A DNA stretch of 24,199 nucleotides, taken from AP-15 sp035509615. GTDB lineage: Bacteria > Pseudomonadota > Alphaproteobacteria > ATCC43930 > CGMCC-115725. This document shows, piece after piece, positions 5,714 to 13,995 of this stretch (position 1 is the first letter of the stretch; every line of letters starts with the position of its first letter). Location of the stretch: NCBI GenBank assembly GCA_035509615.1, contig DATJLK010000132.1, positions 1-24,199 of the forward strand. The letters are read 5' to 3'. The position numbers and the translations under genes are program-made. The notes below the pieces were generated by a model. That model was given only the letters and a program-made list of their open reading frames with translations. It had not been told where the DNA came from and made no database searches.

Positions 5714-7911
5714 ACACCGGCAGCAACATCACCCCGGACCTCGCCGCCGAGCACGGCCTGACCGAAGACGAGTTCGCGCGCGCCTGCGCCATCCTCGGCC
5801 GCACCCCGAACCTGACCGAACTCGGCATTTTTTCGGTGATGTGGAGCGAGCACTGCTCGTACAAATCCTCGAAAATCTGGCTCAAGACCCTGCCGACTTC
5901 GGGTCCGCAGGTCATTTGCGGACCGGGCGAGAATGCCGGTGTCGTCGATATCGGCGATGGCGAGGCCGTCGTCTTCAAGATCGAGAGCCACAATCACCCG
6001 TCGTTTATCGAGCCTTATCAGGGGGCGGCGACCGGCGTCGGCGGCATCCTGCGCGACGTCTTCACGATGGGCGCCCGCCCGGTGGCGATCCTCGATTCGC
6101 TGCGCTTTGGCAAGCCCGGGCATCCGCGCACCCGCCACCTGGTGGCCGGGGTCGTCGCCGGTATCGGCGGCTACGGCAACTGCGTCGGGGTGCCGACCGT
6201 CGGCGGTGAGTGCGAGTTCGACGCGGCCTATGATGGCAACATCCTGGTCAACGCGATGTGCGTCGGGCTCGCGCGCGCCGAGCGGCTGTTTTATTCGGCC
6301 GCCGCCGGTCGCGGCAATGCGGTCGTCTATGTCGGCGCAAAGACCGGCCGCGACGGCATTCACGGGGCGACGATGGCGTCGGCCGAGTTCGGCGGTGCCC
6401 CGGGGGCTCTTGGCGAAAAGCGGCCAACGGTACAGGTTGGCGATCCGTTCACTGAGAAATTGCTGATCGAGGCCTGCCTCGAACTGATGCAGACCGACGC
6501 GATCGTCGCGATCCAGGATATGGGTGCGGCCGGGCTGACCTCGTCCTCGGTCGAGATGGCGGGAAAGGGCGGGCTTGGCATCGAGCTTGATCTCGACCGC
6601 GTGCCGGTGCGCGAAACCGGCATGACCGCCTATGAGATCATGCTGAGCGAAAGCCAGGAGCGGATGCTGATGGTGCTCCGCCCATCGAGCGAGGCCGCGG
6701 CACGTGCGATCTTTGAGAAGTGGGGGCTCGATTTCGCGGTCATCGGCCATGTCACCGACACCGGGCGGCTGGTTTTGCGCATACACGGCGAGGTGTCGGC
6801 CGATATCCCGATCGGGCCGCTGGTCGGTGAAGCGCCGGTTTACCAGCGGCCGTGGCACCCTACCCGGCCCGAGCCCGCGATCGACCCGTTCTCGCTTCCC
6901 GACCGGGATCCCTTCGCCTGCCTTGAACGGTTGATCGCCTCGCCGGCATTGTCGTCCAAGCGCTGGATCTGGGAGCAATATGATCATCTGGTGATGGGCA
7001 ATACCCTGAAGCGGCCGGGCGGCGACGCTGCCGTGATCAGGGTCGGCGAGCGGAAGGCGCTGGCCTTGGCGACCGATTGCACGCCGCGCTACTGCCGGGC
7101 CGACCCGGTGCGCGGCGGCACGCAGGCGGTGGCCGAGAACTGGCGCAATCTGACCGCCGTCGGCGCCTTGCCACTGGCGCTGACCGACAACCTCAATTTC
7201 GGCAACCCTGAGCGGCCGGAGATTATGGGCCAGCTGGTCGGCGCCATCGAAGGCATCGGCGCGGCGTGCCGTGCGCTCGACTACCCGGTCGTGTCGGGCA
7301 ATGTGTCATTGTACAACGAGACCAGCGGCCATGCGATTTTGCCCACCCCGGTCATCGGCGGCGTCGGTTTGATCGCTGATCGGCGCCGGGTCGTCGATCT
7401 GGCGCTAAAATCCGACGGCGATGCATTGATCGTGATTGGCGAGACGGGCGGTCATCTCGGCGCCTCGCTCTATCTCCGCGAGATCGAAGGTCGCGAGACC
7501 GGCGCGCCGCCTCCGGTCGATCTTGCTGCCGAGCGCCGCAACGGCGATTTCGTGCGCGCCGAGATCGCCACCGGGCATGTCGCCGCCTGTCATGACCTGT
7601 CTGATGGCGGGCTCCTCACCGCGATTGCCGAGATGGCGATGGCCGGCGATCGCGGCGTTCGCCTGGCGCCGCTGCCCGACGACCTGCCCCGCCACGCCTA
7701 TCTCTTTGGCGAAGACCAGGCGCGTTATCTGATCGAAACCGCGATCCCCGACGCCGTGCTCGCCGCTGCGGCGGCCGCCAGTGTCGCAGCTCGCGTCGTC
7801 GGTAGCGTGGGCGGGGCCGCGTTGACACTTCCCGGTGCTGGTGCCATATCGGTGCACGCGCTGGAGACTGCACACGAGGCATGGCTGCCGGGCTATATGA
7901 AGCAGGGTTGA
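5710..7911 (+). CDS. purL: Phosphoribosylformylglycinamidine synthase subunit PurL (short form)
   Basis: PurL is the ATP-dependent synthetase subunit that converts FGAR to FGAM using ammonia from PurQ. At 733 residues it is the short form that works with PurS and PurQ, not the roughly 1300-residue single-chain form. Visible motifs include LGIFSVMWSEHCSYKSS with His48, ESHNHPSFIEPYQGAATGVG, the IQDMGAAGLTSSSVEM segment, LTDNLNFGNPERPE, and the C-terminal CHDLSDGGL. The start is GTG at 5710; an in-frame TGA at 5701 excludes longer versions, and the protein then aligns with the usual TPELxAEHGL beginning. The local ribosome site is only GAAGGG (5694-5699). The gene is complete with no frameshift. 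bolA follows after 16 bases. Confidence 0.96.
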   Translation: MNTGSNITPDLAAEHGLTEDEFARACAILGRTPNLTELGIFSVMWSEHCSYKSSKIWLKTLPTSGPQVICGPGENAGVVDIGDGEAVVFKIESHNHPSFIEPYQGAATGVGGILRDVFTMGARPVAILDSLRFGKPGHPRTRHLVAGVVAGIGGYGNCVGVPTVGGECEFDAAYDGNILVNAMCVGLARAERLFYSAAAGRGNAVVYVGAKTGRDGIHGATMASAEFGGAPGALGEKRPTVQVGDPFTEKLLIEACLELMQTDAIVAIQDMGAAGLTSSSVEMAGKGGLGIELDLDRVPVRETGMTAYEIMLSESQERMLMVLRPSSEAAARAIFEKWGLDFAVIGHVTDTGRLVLRIHGEVSADIPIGPLVGEAPVYQRPWHPTRPEPAIDPFSLPDRDPFACLERLIASPALSSKRWIWEQYDHLVMGNTLKRPGGDAAVIRVGERKALALATDCTPRYCRADPVRGGTQAVAENWRNLTAVGALPLALTDNLNFGNPERPEIMGQLVGAIEGIGAACRALDYPVVSGNVSLYNETSGHAILPTPVIGGVGLIADRRRVVDLALKSDGDALIVIGETGGHLGASLYLREIEGRETGAPPPVDLAAERRNGDFVRAEIATGHVAACHDLSDGGLLTAIAEMAMAGDRGVRLAPLPDDLPRHAYLFGEDQARYLIETAIPDAVLAAAAAASVAARVVGSVGGAALTLPGAGAISVHALETAHEAWLPGYMKQG

Positions 7912-7927
7912 GCGAGGAGAACGTCCG

Positions 7928-8164
7928 ATGGCGATGGATGCGGCGACGATCGAGCGGCTGATCAAAGAGAGCCTGCCGGACGCGCAGGTGTCGATCGAGG
8001 ATCTGCGCGGCGATGGTGATCACTATGCCGCCCATGTCGTATCCGGCGCGTTTCGCGGCAAAACCCGGGTTCAGCAGCACCAGATGGTGTATCAGGCGTT
8101 GCGCGGCCGAATGGGCAATGAACTCCATGCGCTGGCGCTGCAAACCGGCGCTCCCGAGGAGTAA
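7928..8164 (+). CDS. bolA: BolA-family protein
   Basis: A 78-residue BolA-like protein. It has the family's class-II-KH-like fold pattern: an N-terminal helix (ATIERLIKESLPDAQVSIEDLRGDGDHYAAHVVS read in order, given here as one region), then FRGKTRVQQHQMVYQAL and the C-terminal helix with NELHALALQT. His and Cys/His residues used with CGFS glutaredoxins to hold a [2Fe-2S] cluster are represented by the His in HYAAHV and the HALAL region. It has a clear GCGAGGAG ribosome site just upstream. The CGFS glutaredoxin gene follows after 45 bases, the classic partner arrangement. The paralogue type (BolA or IbaG-like) cannot be fixed, so the symbol is by family. Confidence 0.88.
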   Translation: MAMDAATIERLIKESLPDAQVSIEDLRGDGDHYAAHVVSGAFRGKTRVQQHQMVYQALRGRMGNELHALALQTGAPEE

Positions 8165-8209
8165 GGCTCAGCACCCTCCCCCACACAATCCGCAATCGAG
8201 GAAGCAATC

Positions 8210-8542
8210 ATGGATACCATCGTTCACGACCGCATCCAGCAGGAGATCACCGATACCCCGGTCGTGCTCTTTATGAAGGGCTCGCCGGTGTTCCCGCAAT
8301 GCGGCTTTTCCGCGGCGGTGGTCCAGATCCTCAGTCAGATGGGCGTCAAGTTCAAAGGCGTCGACGTTCTCTCCGACCCGGAGGTGCGCCAGGGGATCAA
8401 GGAATTCTCGAGCTGGCCGACAATCCCGCAGCTCTACGTCAAGGGCGAGTTCATCGGCGGCTGTGACATCGTTCGCGAGATGTACGAGACCGGCGAATTG
8501 AAGCAGGTCTTTGAGGAAAAGGGTGTGTCTATCCGCGCCTAG
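8210..8542 (+). CDS. grxD: Monothiol CGFS glutaredoxin (Grx4 type)
   Basis: A 110-residue monothiol glutaredoxin that carries or delivers [2Fe-2S] clusters and binds BolA partners. The active-site motif FPQCGFS is intact with Cys31. The glutathione-binding WPTIPQLYVKGEFIGGCDIV segment (about residues 69-88) is also complete, including the cis-Pro of TIPQ. Length and layout match bacterial Grx4/GrxD. The gene is directly downstream of bolA and probably in the purL-bolA-grxD transcript. It overlaps the end of the convergent propeller gene by four bases. Confidence 0.94.
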   Translation: MDTIVHDRIQQEITDTPVVLFMKGSPVFPQCGFSAAVVQILSQMGVKFKGVDVLSDPEVRQGIKEFSSWPTIPQLYVKGEFIGGCDIVREMYETGELKQVFEEKGVSIRA

Positions 8543-9522
8543 CGGGCCTCACCGTGTCGATCGACGGGGATGAGCCGCGTCGGATCGAGGCGAAAGATCA
8601 TCGGAAAAAACGGGTAATGCCACGGCAGGTGGCGGGCGCCGGCCTCGGCGATCGCCCACAGCTTGCCGTATCGGTCGAATGCAATGCCTTCGATGCCGGC
8701 GGTCACGGCAAATCGCCGGTATAGGCGTCCGGTCTGCGGGTCGCGTTCGTCAAGAAAGCCCCAGCTGATATCGCTGCGCGCGACCCAAAGGCGCCCTGAA
8801 GAATCGAGGGCGCCACCCTGGCCATAGGTCGGGATCGGCACAACCAGCGAGGCGGCGTCCGGGGTCAGGGCTGCACCGTCGTTTAGGTCGTTGATCGCCG
8901 ATAGCGCGAACTTGAAGGCCTTGGCTGGCCCCTCGGGCTCGTAATCGCCGATCCAGATCGCGCCTCGGTCGGAAACAGCAAACGCGCCTTTCAGCCCGCG
9001 CCCGAGCGGAATGGTCCGGAATTTTGGTGGGTTGCGATCAAAAGCCTGATCAAGATCGACCTCGAACAGCGTGTGGGTATCGGCGATGAACAGTTCGCCG
9101 GCGCCGGCATAGGCGAGACCGCCGGCGTGCCCGCACGGAGCGGGGATATCAATATGGCCGGTTTCGTCGCCAGTGACGGGATCGACGCGAAAGACGCGGC
9201 ACGGCCCCCGATTCCGCCACTTCCGGCGGCTCCGATAGGCCGAGATCAGCAGGCGGTGATCGGCGATCGCGAGCCCTTGCGGGTCCCAGCCGGCGTCGAG
9301 CCCGGGCATCCATATCATCCGGTCGATAGCCGCCCGGTTTGGCACATCGCTGACCAAAGCCGGGCCATAATTCGGCCTCTGACCCAGGATCAGGACCGGG
9401 TTTGCAACCGGCGCCGGCGCGACGCCAGTTGCCGCGGCAAGTGCCAGTGCTGTCACAACGCGCCAAGCCCGGCTCAGCGCGCCGGCAATCGGTCGGCATG
9501 CCCATCGCTCGCTCATATCCAT
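8539..9522 (-). CDS. Exported beta-propeller-like protein (SMP-30/NHL-like)
   Basis: A 327-residue protein with an N-terminal export signal or anchor (hydrophobic VVTALALAAATGVAPAPVA, about residues 22-40). A repeat-rich body follows with the look of a six-bladed propeller: WDPQGLAIADHRLLISAY, HAGGLAYAGAGELFIADT, LKGAFAVSDRGAIWIGDY, GGALDSSGRLWVARSD and IEGIAFDRYGKLWAIAE. Each blade has the G-[LIA]-[AV]-x(n)-LW/LFIAD pattern of SMP-30/NHL families. No catalytic metal site can be assigned with confidence. I chose the ATG at 9522 (MDMSERW); ATG at 9516 is equally possible, and TTG at 9540 would add six residues. The gene is divergent from the PLP enzyme gene, with 68 bases between starts holding both promoters. 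Function is unknown beyond the fold guess. Confidence 0.72.
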   Translation of the reverse strand: MDMSERWACRPIAGALSRAWRVVTALALAAATGVAPAPVANPVLILGQRPNYGPALVSDVPNRAAIDRMIWMPGLDAGWDPQGLAIADHRLLISAYRSRRKWRNRGPCRVFRVDPVTGDETGHIDIPAPCGHAGGLAYAGAGELFIADTHTLFEVDLDQAFDRNPPKFRTIPLGRGLKGAFAVSDRGAIWIGDYEPEGPAKAFKFALSAINDLNDGAALTPDAASLVVPIPTYGQGGALDSSGRLWVARSDISWGFLDERDPQTGRLYRRFAVTAGIEGIAFDRYGKLWAIAEAGARHLPWHYPFFPMIFRLDPTRLIPVDRHGEAR

Positions 9523-9590
9523 GGCGAATAAACCCGCCAATCGGCGCTATGATCGGCAGGATGAATGAGCCACGCCCGCAGGAGCGCGGA

Positions 9591-10757
9591 ATGGAGCACA
9601 ACCGACATGCTTTTGGGACCCGCGCCGTGCATGGCGGCGGCGGTCCCGACCCGACGACGGGTGCTGTCTCTGTGCCGATCTACGCGACCTCGACCTATGC
9701 CCAGGAGAGCCCGGGCGTCCATAAAGGCTATGAGTACGCCCGCACCCGCAACCCGACCCGCGAGGCGCTTGAGCACGCTATCGCCGATCTCGAAAACGGT
9801 ACGGCCGGCTTTGCTTTCGCCTCGGGTTCGGCAGCAATCGCGACGGTGCTCGAATGCGTCGATCAAGACAGCCATGTCATCGCCACCGACGATCTATACG
9901 GCGGGACGTTGCGATTGTTCGAGCGCGTGCGCCATCGTTCGGCGGGGCTTACAGCGACGCTCGTCGACATGTCGGATCTGCACAATATCGTCGCCGCGAT
10001 CCGCCCCGCCACGCGCCTGATCTGGGTCGAAACCCCGACCAACCCGATGCTGAAACTGGTCGATCTCGCCGCGGTCGCGGCGATCGGTCGGCAGCACGGC
10101 ATCTGGACCGTCGCCGACAACACCTTTGCCAGCCCGTGGGTGCAGCGGCCGCTCGATCATGGCTTTTCCGCAGTTGTGCATTCGACGACCAAGTATCTGA
10201 ACGGGCATTCGGACATGATCGGCGGTGTCGCGGTCGTTGGCGATGACCGTGAGTTTGCCGCCCGGCTCAAGTTTCTGCAGAACGCCGTTGGTGCGATTGC
10301 CGGCCCGTTCGACAGTTTTCTGGCGCTGCGCGGGGTCAAGACCTTGGCGCTGCGCATGGAGCGGCACTGCGCCAATGCCTTGACCATCGCGCAGTGGCTC
10401 GAAGGTCATCCGGCAGTGCGACGCACGTTTTATCCGGGCTTGCCGAGCCATCCGCAGCATCCGCTGGCGCAGCGCCAGATGAACGGATTTGGTGGCATGG
10501 TTGCCGCCGAACTTGCAACCGACCTTGCCGGCTGCAAGCGCTTTCTCGAACGGGTCCGGCTATTCACCCTGGCTGAAAGCCTCGGCGGCACCGATAGCCT
10601 GATCGAGCATCCGGCGATCATGACCCACGCTTCGGTTCCACCCGAGCAGCGGCGTGCCCTCGGCATCGACGACGGTCTCGTGCGCCTCTCGGTCGGCATC
10701 GAGGAAGCCGACGACCTGATCGGCGATCTCGACCAGGCGTTGGCGGGCATCGGGTGA
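9591..10757 (+). CDS. Cys/Met-metabolism PLP enzyme, cystathionine gamma-synthase/lyase type
   Basis: A 388-residue fold-type I PLP enzyme of the Cys/Met metabolism family, acting on cystathionine or making it from an activated homoserine and cysteine. The PLP lysine is Lys201 in HSTTKYLNGHSD. Other signature parts are YEYARTRNPTREALE with Tyr49 and Arg51, ASGSAAIATVL, VETPTNPMLKLVDL, VADNTF with Asp176, and the C-terminal SLGGTDSLIEHPAIMTHAS. Where cystathionine gamma-synthases and lyases normally read GG-x-ES-L, this protein has Asp (GGTDSL). I chose ATG 9591 because GGAG lies about seven bases upstream and the protein then has normal length; ATG 9561 (MNEPRP) is possible. Synthase and lyase cannot be told apart from sequence alone. 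The downstream MoeA-like gene starts within its stop codon. Confidence 0.88.
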   Translation: MEHNRHAFGTRAVHGGGGPDPTTGAVSVPIYATSTYAQESPGVHKGYEYARTRNPTREALEHAIADLENGTAGFAFASGSAAIATVLECVDQDSHVIATDDLYGGTLRLFERVRHRSAGLTATLVDMSDLHNIVAAIRPATRLIWVETPTNPMLKLVDLAAVAAIGRQHGIWTVADNTFASPWVQRPLDHGFSAVVHSTTKYLNGHSDMIGGVAVVGDDREFAARLKFLQNAVGAIAGPFDSFLALRGVKTLALRMERHCANALTIAQWLEGHPAVRRTFYPGLPSHPQHPLAQRQMNGFGGMVAAELATDLAGCKRFLERVRLFTLAESLGGTDSLIEHPAIMTHASVPPEQRRALGIDDGLVRLSVGIEEADDLIGDLDQALAGIG

Positions 10758-11857
10758 GCGCGCGCCGCAGCGTCTCCTTCGAGGAGGCCGTCGGCTGGAT
10801 CGACGGCGCTACTGATGGCCTTGGCAGCGAGGAGATTGCGCTCGACCTCGCGGCAGGTCGCGTGTCGATCGCGGATCTGTGCGCGTACGACGCAATTCCC
10901 GAGGCGGATTGCGCCGCAATCGACGGCTTTGCCGTGACCGCCGAAGCAAGCCTCGGGGCGGGGGCCTACAACCCGCTGATCGTCGACGCCTGCGCGCTCG
11001 AGGCGGGGGAACCGATGCCGCCGGGAATGGACGCGGTGGTGCCGTTGGGTCACGCGGAGCCCGACGGGGCCGGCCGCATCCTTATGGTCGAGCCGATTGT
11101 CGCCGGCGGCAATATCGACCGCCGCGGCGCCGTGGCAGCCGCCGGTACCGTGCTCGTCAAGGCGGGGACTCGGCTGACCCCGCACCATCTCGGCTTGCTG
11201 GCGGTCAGCGGCTTGACGCGGCTGCCGGTCGCGCGCCGTCCACAGGTGCGCCTCGCCATCGCCGGCAGAGCGCGATCGGGCCAGCCGGTCAATAGCAACG
11301 GACCGATGCTGCGGGCGCTGATCGAACGCGACGGCGGAGTTGCGATCGAAGCCGATATGGCCCAAGCGTTTGACGCTGGCGCCGATCTTGTCGTTATCGC
11401 CGGCGGCACCGGCAATGGCGTCAGCGACCGGTCGGCGTCGGTCCTCGCCGAGGCGGGAATTCTCGAGATCCATGGCGTGGCGCTGATCCCTGGCGAGACC
11501 GCCGGTTTTGGCCATACCGCCACCGGCGCTATCGTCGTGATGTTGCCGGGGACCCCCGCTTCCTGTCTGTGGAATTACGAATTGTTTGCCGGCCGCGCGA
11601 TCCGCCGGCTCGGCGGGCGAGCCGCCGACCTGCCCTACCGCTCTCGCCGCGTCACCACCGCGCGTAAAATCGTATCGCCAATCGGGATGACCGAGATCTG
11701 TGCGATTCGCCACCGGCCCGACGGTGCCATCGAGCCGGCCGCCTCCTTTGCCGAGAGCGGGCTGATGGCGGCGGTTGCGGCCGACGGATTTGTGATCACT
11801 CCCGCGAAAAGCGAAGGATATCCAGCGGGAGCGGCGGTCGACGCCTATTTCTATTGA
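10754..11857 (+). CDS. MoeA-like protein with degenerate molybdenum-insertion motifs
   Basis: A 367-residue member of the MoeA (molybdopterin molybdenumtransferase) family, shorter than the usual roughly 400. It retains the early AIDGFAV motif (Asp57), the GMDAVVP region, the RPQVRLAIAG strand and SNGPMLRALI. However, the standard STGDE loop is replaced by AGRARSGQP (residues 170-178). The usual SGGVSVGDYD is GGTGNGVSD (217-225), the KPGKP motif is IPGETAGFG (245-253), and GLPGNP is MLPGTPAS. It may therefore bind molybdopterin or AMP-molybdopterin without being a normal catalyst. The GTG start at 10754 overlaps the previous stop (GTGA), so it is translationally coupled to the PLP enzyme gene. 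A second, better-conserved MoeA follows 60 bases later. Confidence 0.82.
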   Translation: MSARRSVSFEEAVGWIDGATDGLGSEEIALDLAAGRVSIADLCAYDAIPEADCAAIDGFAVTAEASLGAGAYNPLIVDACALEAGEPMPPGMDAVVPLGHAEPDGAGRILMVEPIVAGGNIDRRGAVAAAGTVLVKAGTRLTPHHLGLLAVSGLTRLPVARRPQVRLAIAGRARSGQPVNSNGPMLRALIERDGGVAIEADMAQAFDAGADLVVIAGGTGNGVSDRSASVLAEAGILEIHGVALIPGETAGFGHTATGAIVVMLPGTPASCLWNYELFAGRAIRRLGGRAADLPYRSRRVTTARKIVSPIGMTEICAIRHRPDGAIEPAASFAESGLMAAVAADGFVITPAKSEGYPAGAAVDAYFY

Positions 11858-11878
11858 AGGCCTGTTCCTGAAGATTGT

Positions 11879-11903
11879 CGAATTCGAAAGCCAGGCGAAT
11901 TCG
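11879..11903. repeat. Paired CGAATTCG palindromes between the two MoeA genes
   Basis: CGAATTCG occurs at 11879-11886 and 11896-11903 with nine bases between. The two copies can pair as one stem or stand as two separate palindromic sites. They sit just before the ribosome site of the second gene (GGAG, 11907-11910). The role is unknown; possibilities are a small operator or an mRNA hairpin. Confidence 0.5.
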
Positions 11904-11917
11904 CGCGGAGCCTGATC

Positions 11918-13873
11918 ATGAACGATGTTTCCGCAAACTTGCACCGCCTCGCGCAACAGGAACAATTCCTCGAAGTGCTCGACCGCGACGAGGCCGAACG
12001 CCGCTTTCGCCATCACCTCGATCTGCGTCCGCTCGGCCCTGAAACGGTTCCGTTAGCGCGGGCGCTGGGGCGGATCCTGGTGAACCGCGTTGTCGCCGAG
12101 GTCGATGTCCCAGGCTTTGACCGCGCCAGCGTCGACGGTTTCGCGTTGCGCGCCGACGATACGACCGGCGCTGGCGAGCGAGAGCCGCGCCGGCTGCGCC
12201 TGTTGCCGGAAATTCTGACCCCGGGCCGGGAGCCGCAACTGACCGTAGAGCCGGGCACCGCGGCCTTGATCGCGACGGGCGGCATGGTGCCGAGGGGTGC
12301 CGATGCCGTGGTCATGGTCGAGCACACCGAGACCACCGAAGAGGGTGGGACGGTCGGCATCACGGTTCGCCGCCCTGCCCTGGCCGGCCAGTTCATCGCC
12401 TTTGCCGGCAGCGATATGGCGGCAGGGGAGACCGTATTGCGCGCCGGACAACTGCTGACCTCGCGTGAGATCGGGATGTTGGCAGCCGTCGGGCGCGCTT
12501 CGGTCGAGGTCTGGCGCCGGCCACGCGTCGCGATCATCTCGACCGGCGACGAGATCATCGCACCTGGCGCGCCGTCGAGGCCCGGTGCGGTTTACGATTC
12601 AAACGCCGCGATCCTCGCGGCCGCGGTCGAGGAGGCCGGCGGCGTCCCAGTTGCGCTCGGCATCGGCGCTGATGACGATGCGATCTTGACCGATCTCGTC
12701 GAACAAGGGCTCGCCGGCTGCGACATCGTGATCCTGTCCGGCGGCACGTCAAAGGGCGCTGGTGATCTCTGCTACCGCGCGGTCGCGCGCTTCAGCGACC
12801 CCGGGATTGTCGTTCACGGTGTGGCGTTGAAGCCGGGCAAGCCGCTGTGCCTCGCAGTGACCGGCGGCAAGCCGATCATCGTGCTTCCCGGTTTTCCGAC
12901 CTCGGCAATTTTCACTTTTCACGAATTCGTCGCCCCGGTGATCCGCGGGTTTGCCGGCCTGCCGCCGGAACAGGCCGAACGGTTGCCGGCGACCTTGCCG
13001 TTGCGCGTCACTTCGGAGCGCGGCCGCACCGAGTACCTGATGGTGTCGTTGCTGCGCGGCGACAAGGAAGGAGCCCTTGCCGCCTATCCAAACGCCAAAG
13101 GCTCGGGGGCGGTCACCGCCTTCAGCCAAGCGGACGGCTTTATCACGATCCCCGCGCAAACCGAGAGTATCGCCACCGGGACGCCGGTCGAGGTGCAGCT
13201 GATTGGCCCGGCGCATCTCGCCGACCTCGTGATCATCGGCAGCCATTGCGTCGGGCTCGACCTGTTGATCGACCTGCTGCATGCCGAAGGGATTTCGGTC
13301 AAGTCGCTCAATGTCGGCAGCATGGGCGGGCTCACCGCCGCCAGGCGCGGCGAGTGCGATATCGCCGCGATCCATCTGATGGACCCCGAAACCGGCGAAT
13401 ACAATCGACCGTTCCTGACTTCGGCGGTCGAACTGATCCCAGGCTATCGCCGGCTGCAGGGGGTGGTTTACCGCCGCGGCGATCCGCGCTTTGAAGGCCG
13501 CTCGGTCAAGGAGGCCATTGCCGCCATATCTGCCGCACCCGACTGCCTGATGGTCAATCGCAACGCCGGCAGCGGCACCCGCATCCTGGCCGACCGGCTG
13601 CTCGCCGGGGCAAAGCCGCCGGGTTATTGGTCGCAACCAAAATCGCACAATGCCGTTGCCGCTGCGGTGGCGCAGAACCGCGCCGACTGGGGGATCGCGA
13701 TTGAAAGCGTAGCGCGGCAATACGGACTCGGCTTTATCCCGGCTCAGGACGAGCACTACGATTTCATCATTCCCAAAAGCCGAGCCCAACGCCCGGCGAT
13801 TCTGCGCTTTCGGCAGGTTCTCGTTGATCCCGAAACAGACGCTGCGCTGACGGCGCTCGGTTTTCGAAAATAA
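11918..13873 (+). CDS. MoeA fused to a periplasmic-binding-protein-like domain
   Basis: A 651-residue, two-domain cytoplasmic protein. Residues 1-428 are MoeA, which inserts molybdate into adenylylated molybdopterin. Its motifs are VDGFALRADD (Asp73), the GADAVVMVEHTE strand, STGDE (208-212), SGGTSKGAGD (274-283, the variant of SGGVSVGDYD), KPGKP (305-309) and LPGFPTSA (323-330). Residues 436-651 resemble the PBP-like domain fused to MoeA in many bacteria and archaea. They begin LVIIGSHCVGLDLLIDLLHA and contain NVGSMGGLTAARRGECDIAAIHLMDP, NRNAGSGTRILADRLL, a HNAVAAAVAQNRADWGIAIE stretch and FIIPKSRAQRP. There is no signal peptide, so the fused domain acts in the cytosol, plausibly binding an oxyanion (molybdate or tungstate). 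The start ATG has GGAG seven bases upstream. It is probably co-transcribed with the degenerate paralogue. Confidence 0.92.
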   Translation: MNDVSANLHRLAQQEQFLEVLDRDEAERRFRHHLDLRPLGPETVPLARALGRILVNRVVAEVDVPGFDRASVDGFALRADDTTGAGEREPRRLRLLPEILTPGREPQLTVEPGTAALIATGGMVPRGADAVVMVEHTETTEEGGTVGITVRRPALAGQFIAFAGSDMAAGETVLRAGQLLTSREIGMLAAVGRASVEVWRRPRVAIISTGDEIIAPGAPSRPGAVYDSNAAILAAAVEEAGGVPVALGIGADDDAILTDLVEQGLAGCDIVILSGGTSKGAGDLCYRAVARFSDPGIVVHGVALKPGKPLCLAVTGGKPIIVLPGFPTSAIFTFHEFVAPVIRGFAGLPPEQAERLPATLPLRVTSERGRTEYLMVSLLRGDKEGALAAYPNAKGSGAVTAFSQADGFITIPAQTESIATGTPVEVQLIGPAHLADLVIIGSHCVGLDLLIDLLHAEGISVKSLNVGSMGGLTAARRGECDIAAIHLMDPETGEYNRPFLTSAVELIPGYRRLQGVVYRRGDPRFEGRSVKEAIAAISAAPDCLMVNRNAGSGTRILADRLLAGAKPPGYWSQPKSHNAVAAAVAQNRADWGIAIESVARQYGLGFIPAQDEHYDFIIPKSRAQRPAILRFRQVLVDPETDAALTALGFRK

Positions 13874-13919
13874 ATTCGCCGGTAACGCGAATTGTTTAAT
13901 TTGAACACGCGCCATCGGC

Positions 13920-13937
13920 AAAATCGACCGATTTTTT
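13920..13937 (+). terminator. Weak candidate rho-independent terminator after the MoeA-PBP gene
   Basis: AAAATC (13920-13925) pairs with GATTTT (13930-13935) over a GACC loop, and a run of six T residues ends at 13937. The stem is short and AT-rich, so the structure is weak. It is well placed, 47 bases after the stop codon, in a stretch that is visibly more AT-rich than the rest of the window. Confidence 0.4.
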
Positions 13938-13995
13938 GTCTCTCCTGTTAAGAAATTTAGTGTTTTTCCGCCCGACCTGAGGTTTTATCGCCCTG

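Noticed and set aside
5350..6987. Long open frame on minus, 545 codons, antisense to purL and the end of purQ
   Set aside because: It lies against well-conserved purL and purQ, has Arg/Asp/Gly-rich shadow composition, and shows no motif. It is a by-product of high GC content.
10430..12016. Long open frame on minus, 528 codons, antisense to the PLP enzyme and first MoeA genes
   Set aside because: Both plus-strand genes are clear. The minus translation lacks domain patterns and has no ribosome site at its start.
12749..13921. Long open frame on minus, 390 codons, antisense to the MoeA-PBP gene
   Set aside because: It is a shadow of the plus-strand frame; there is no recognisable protein pattern.
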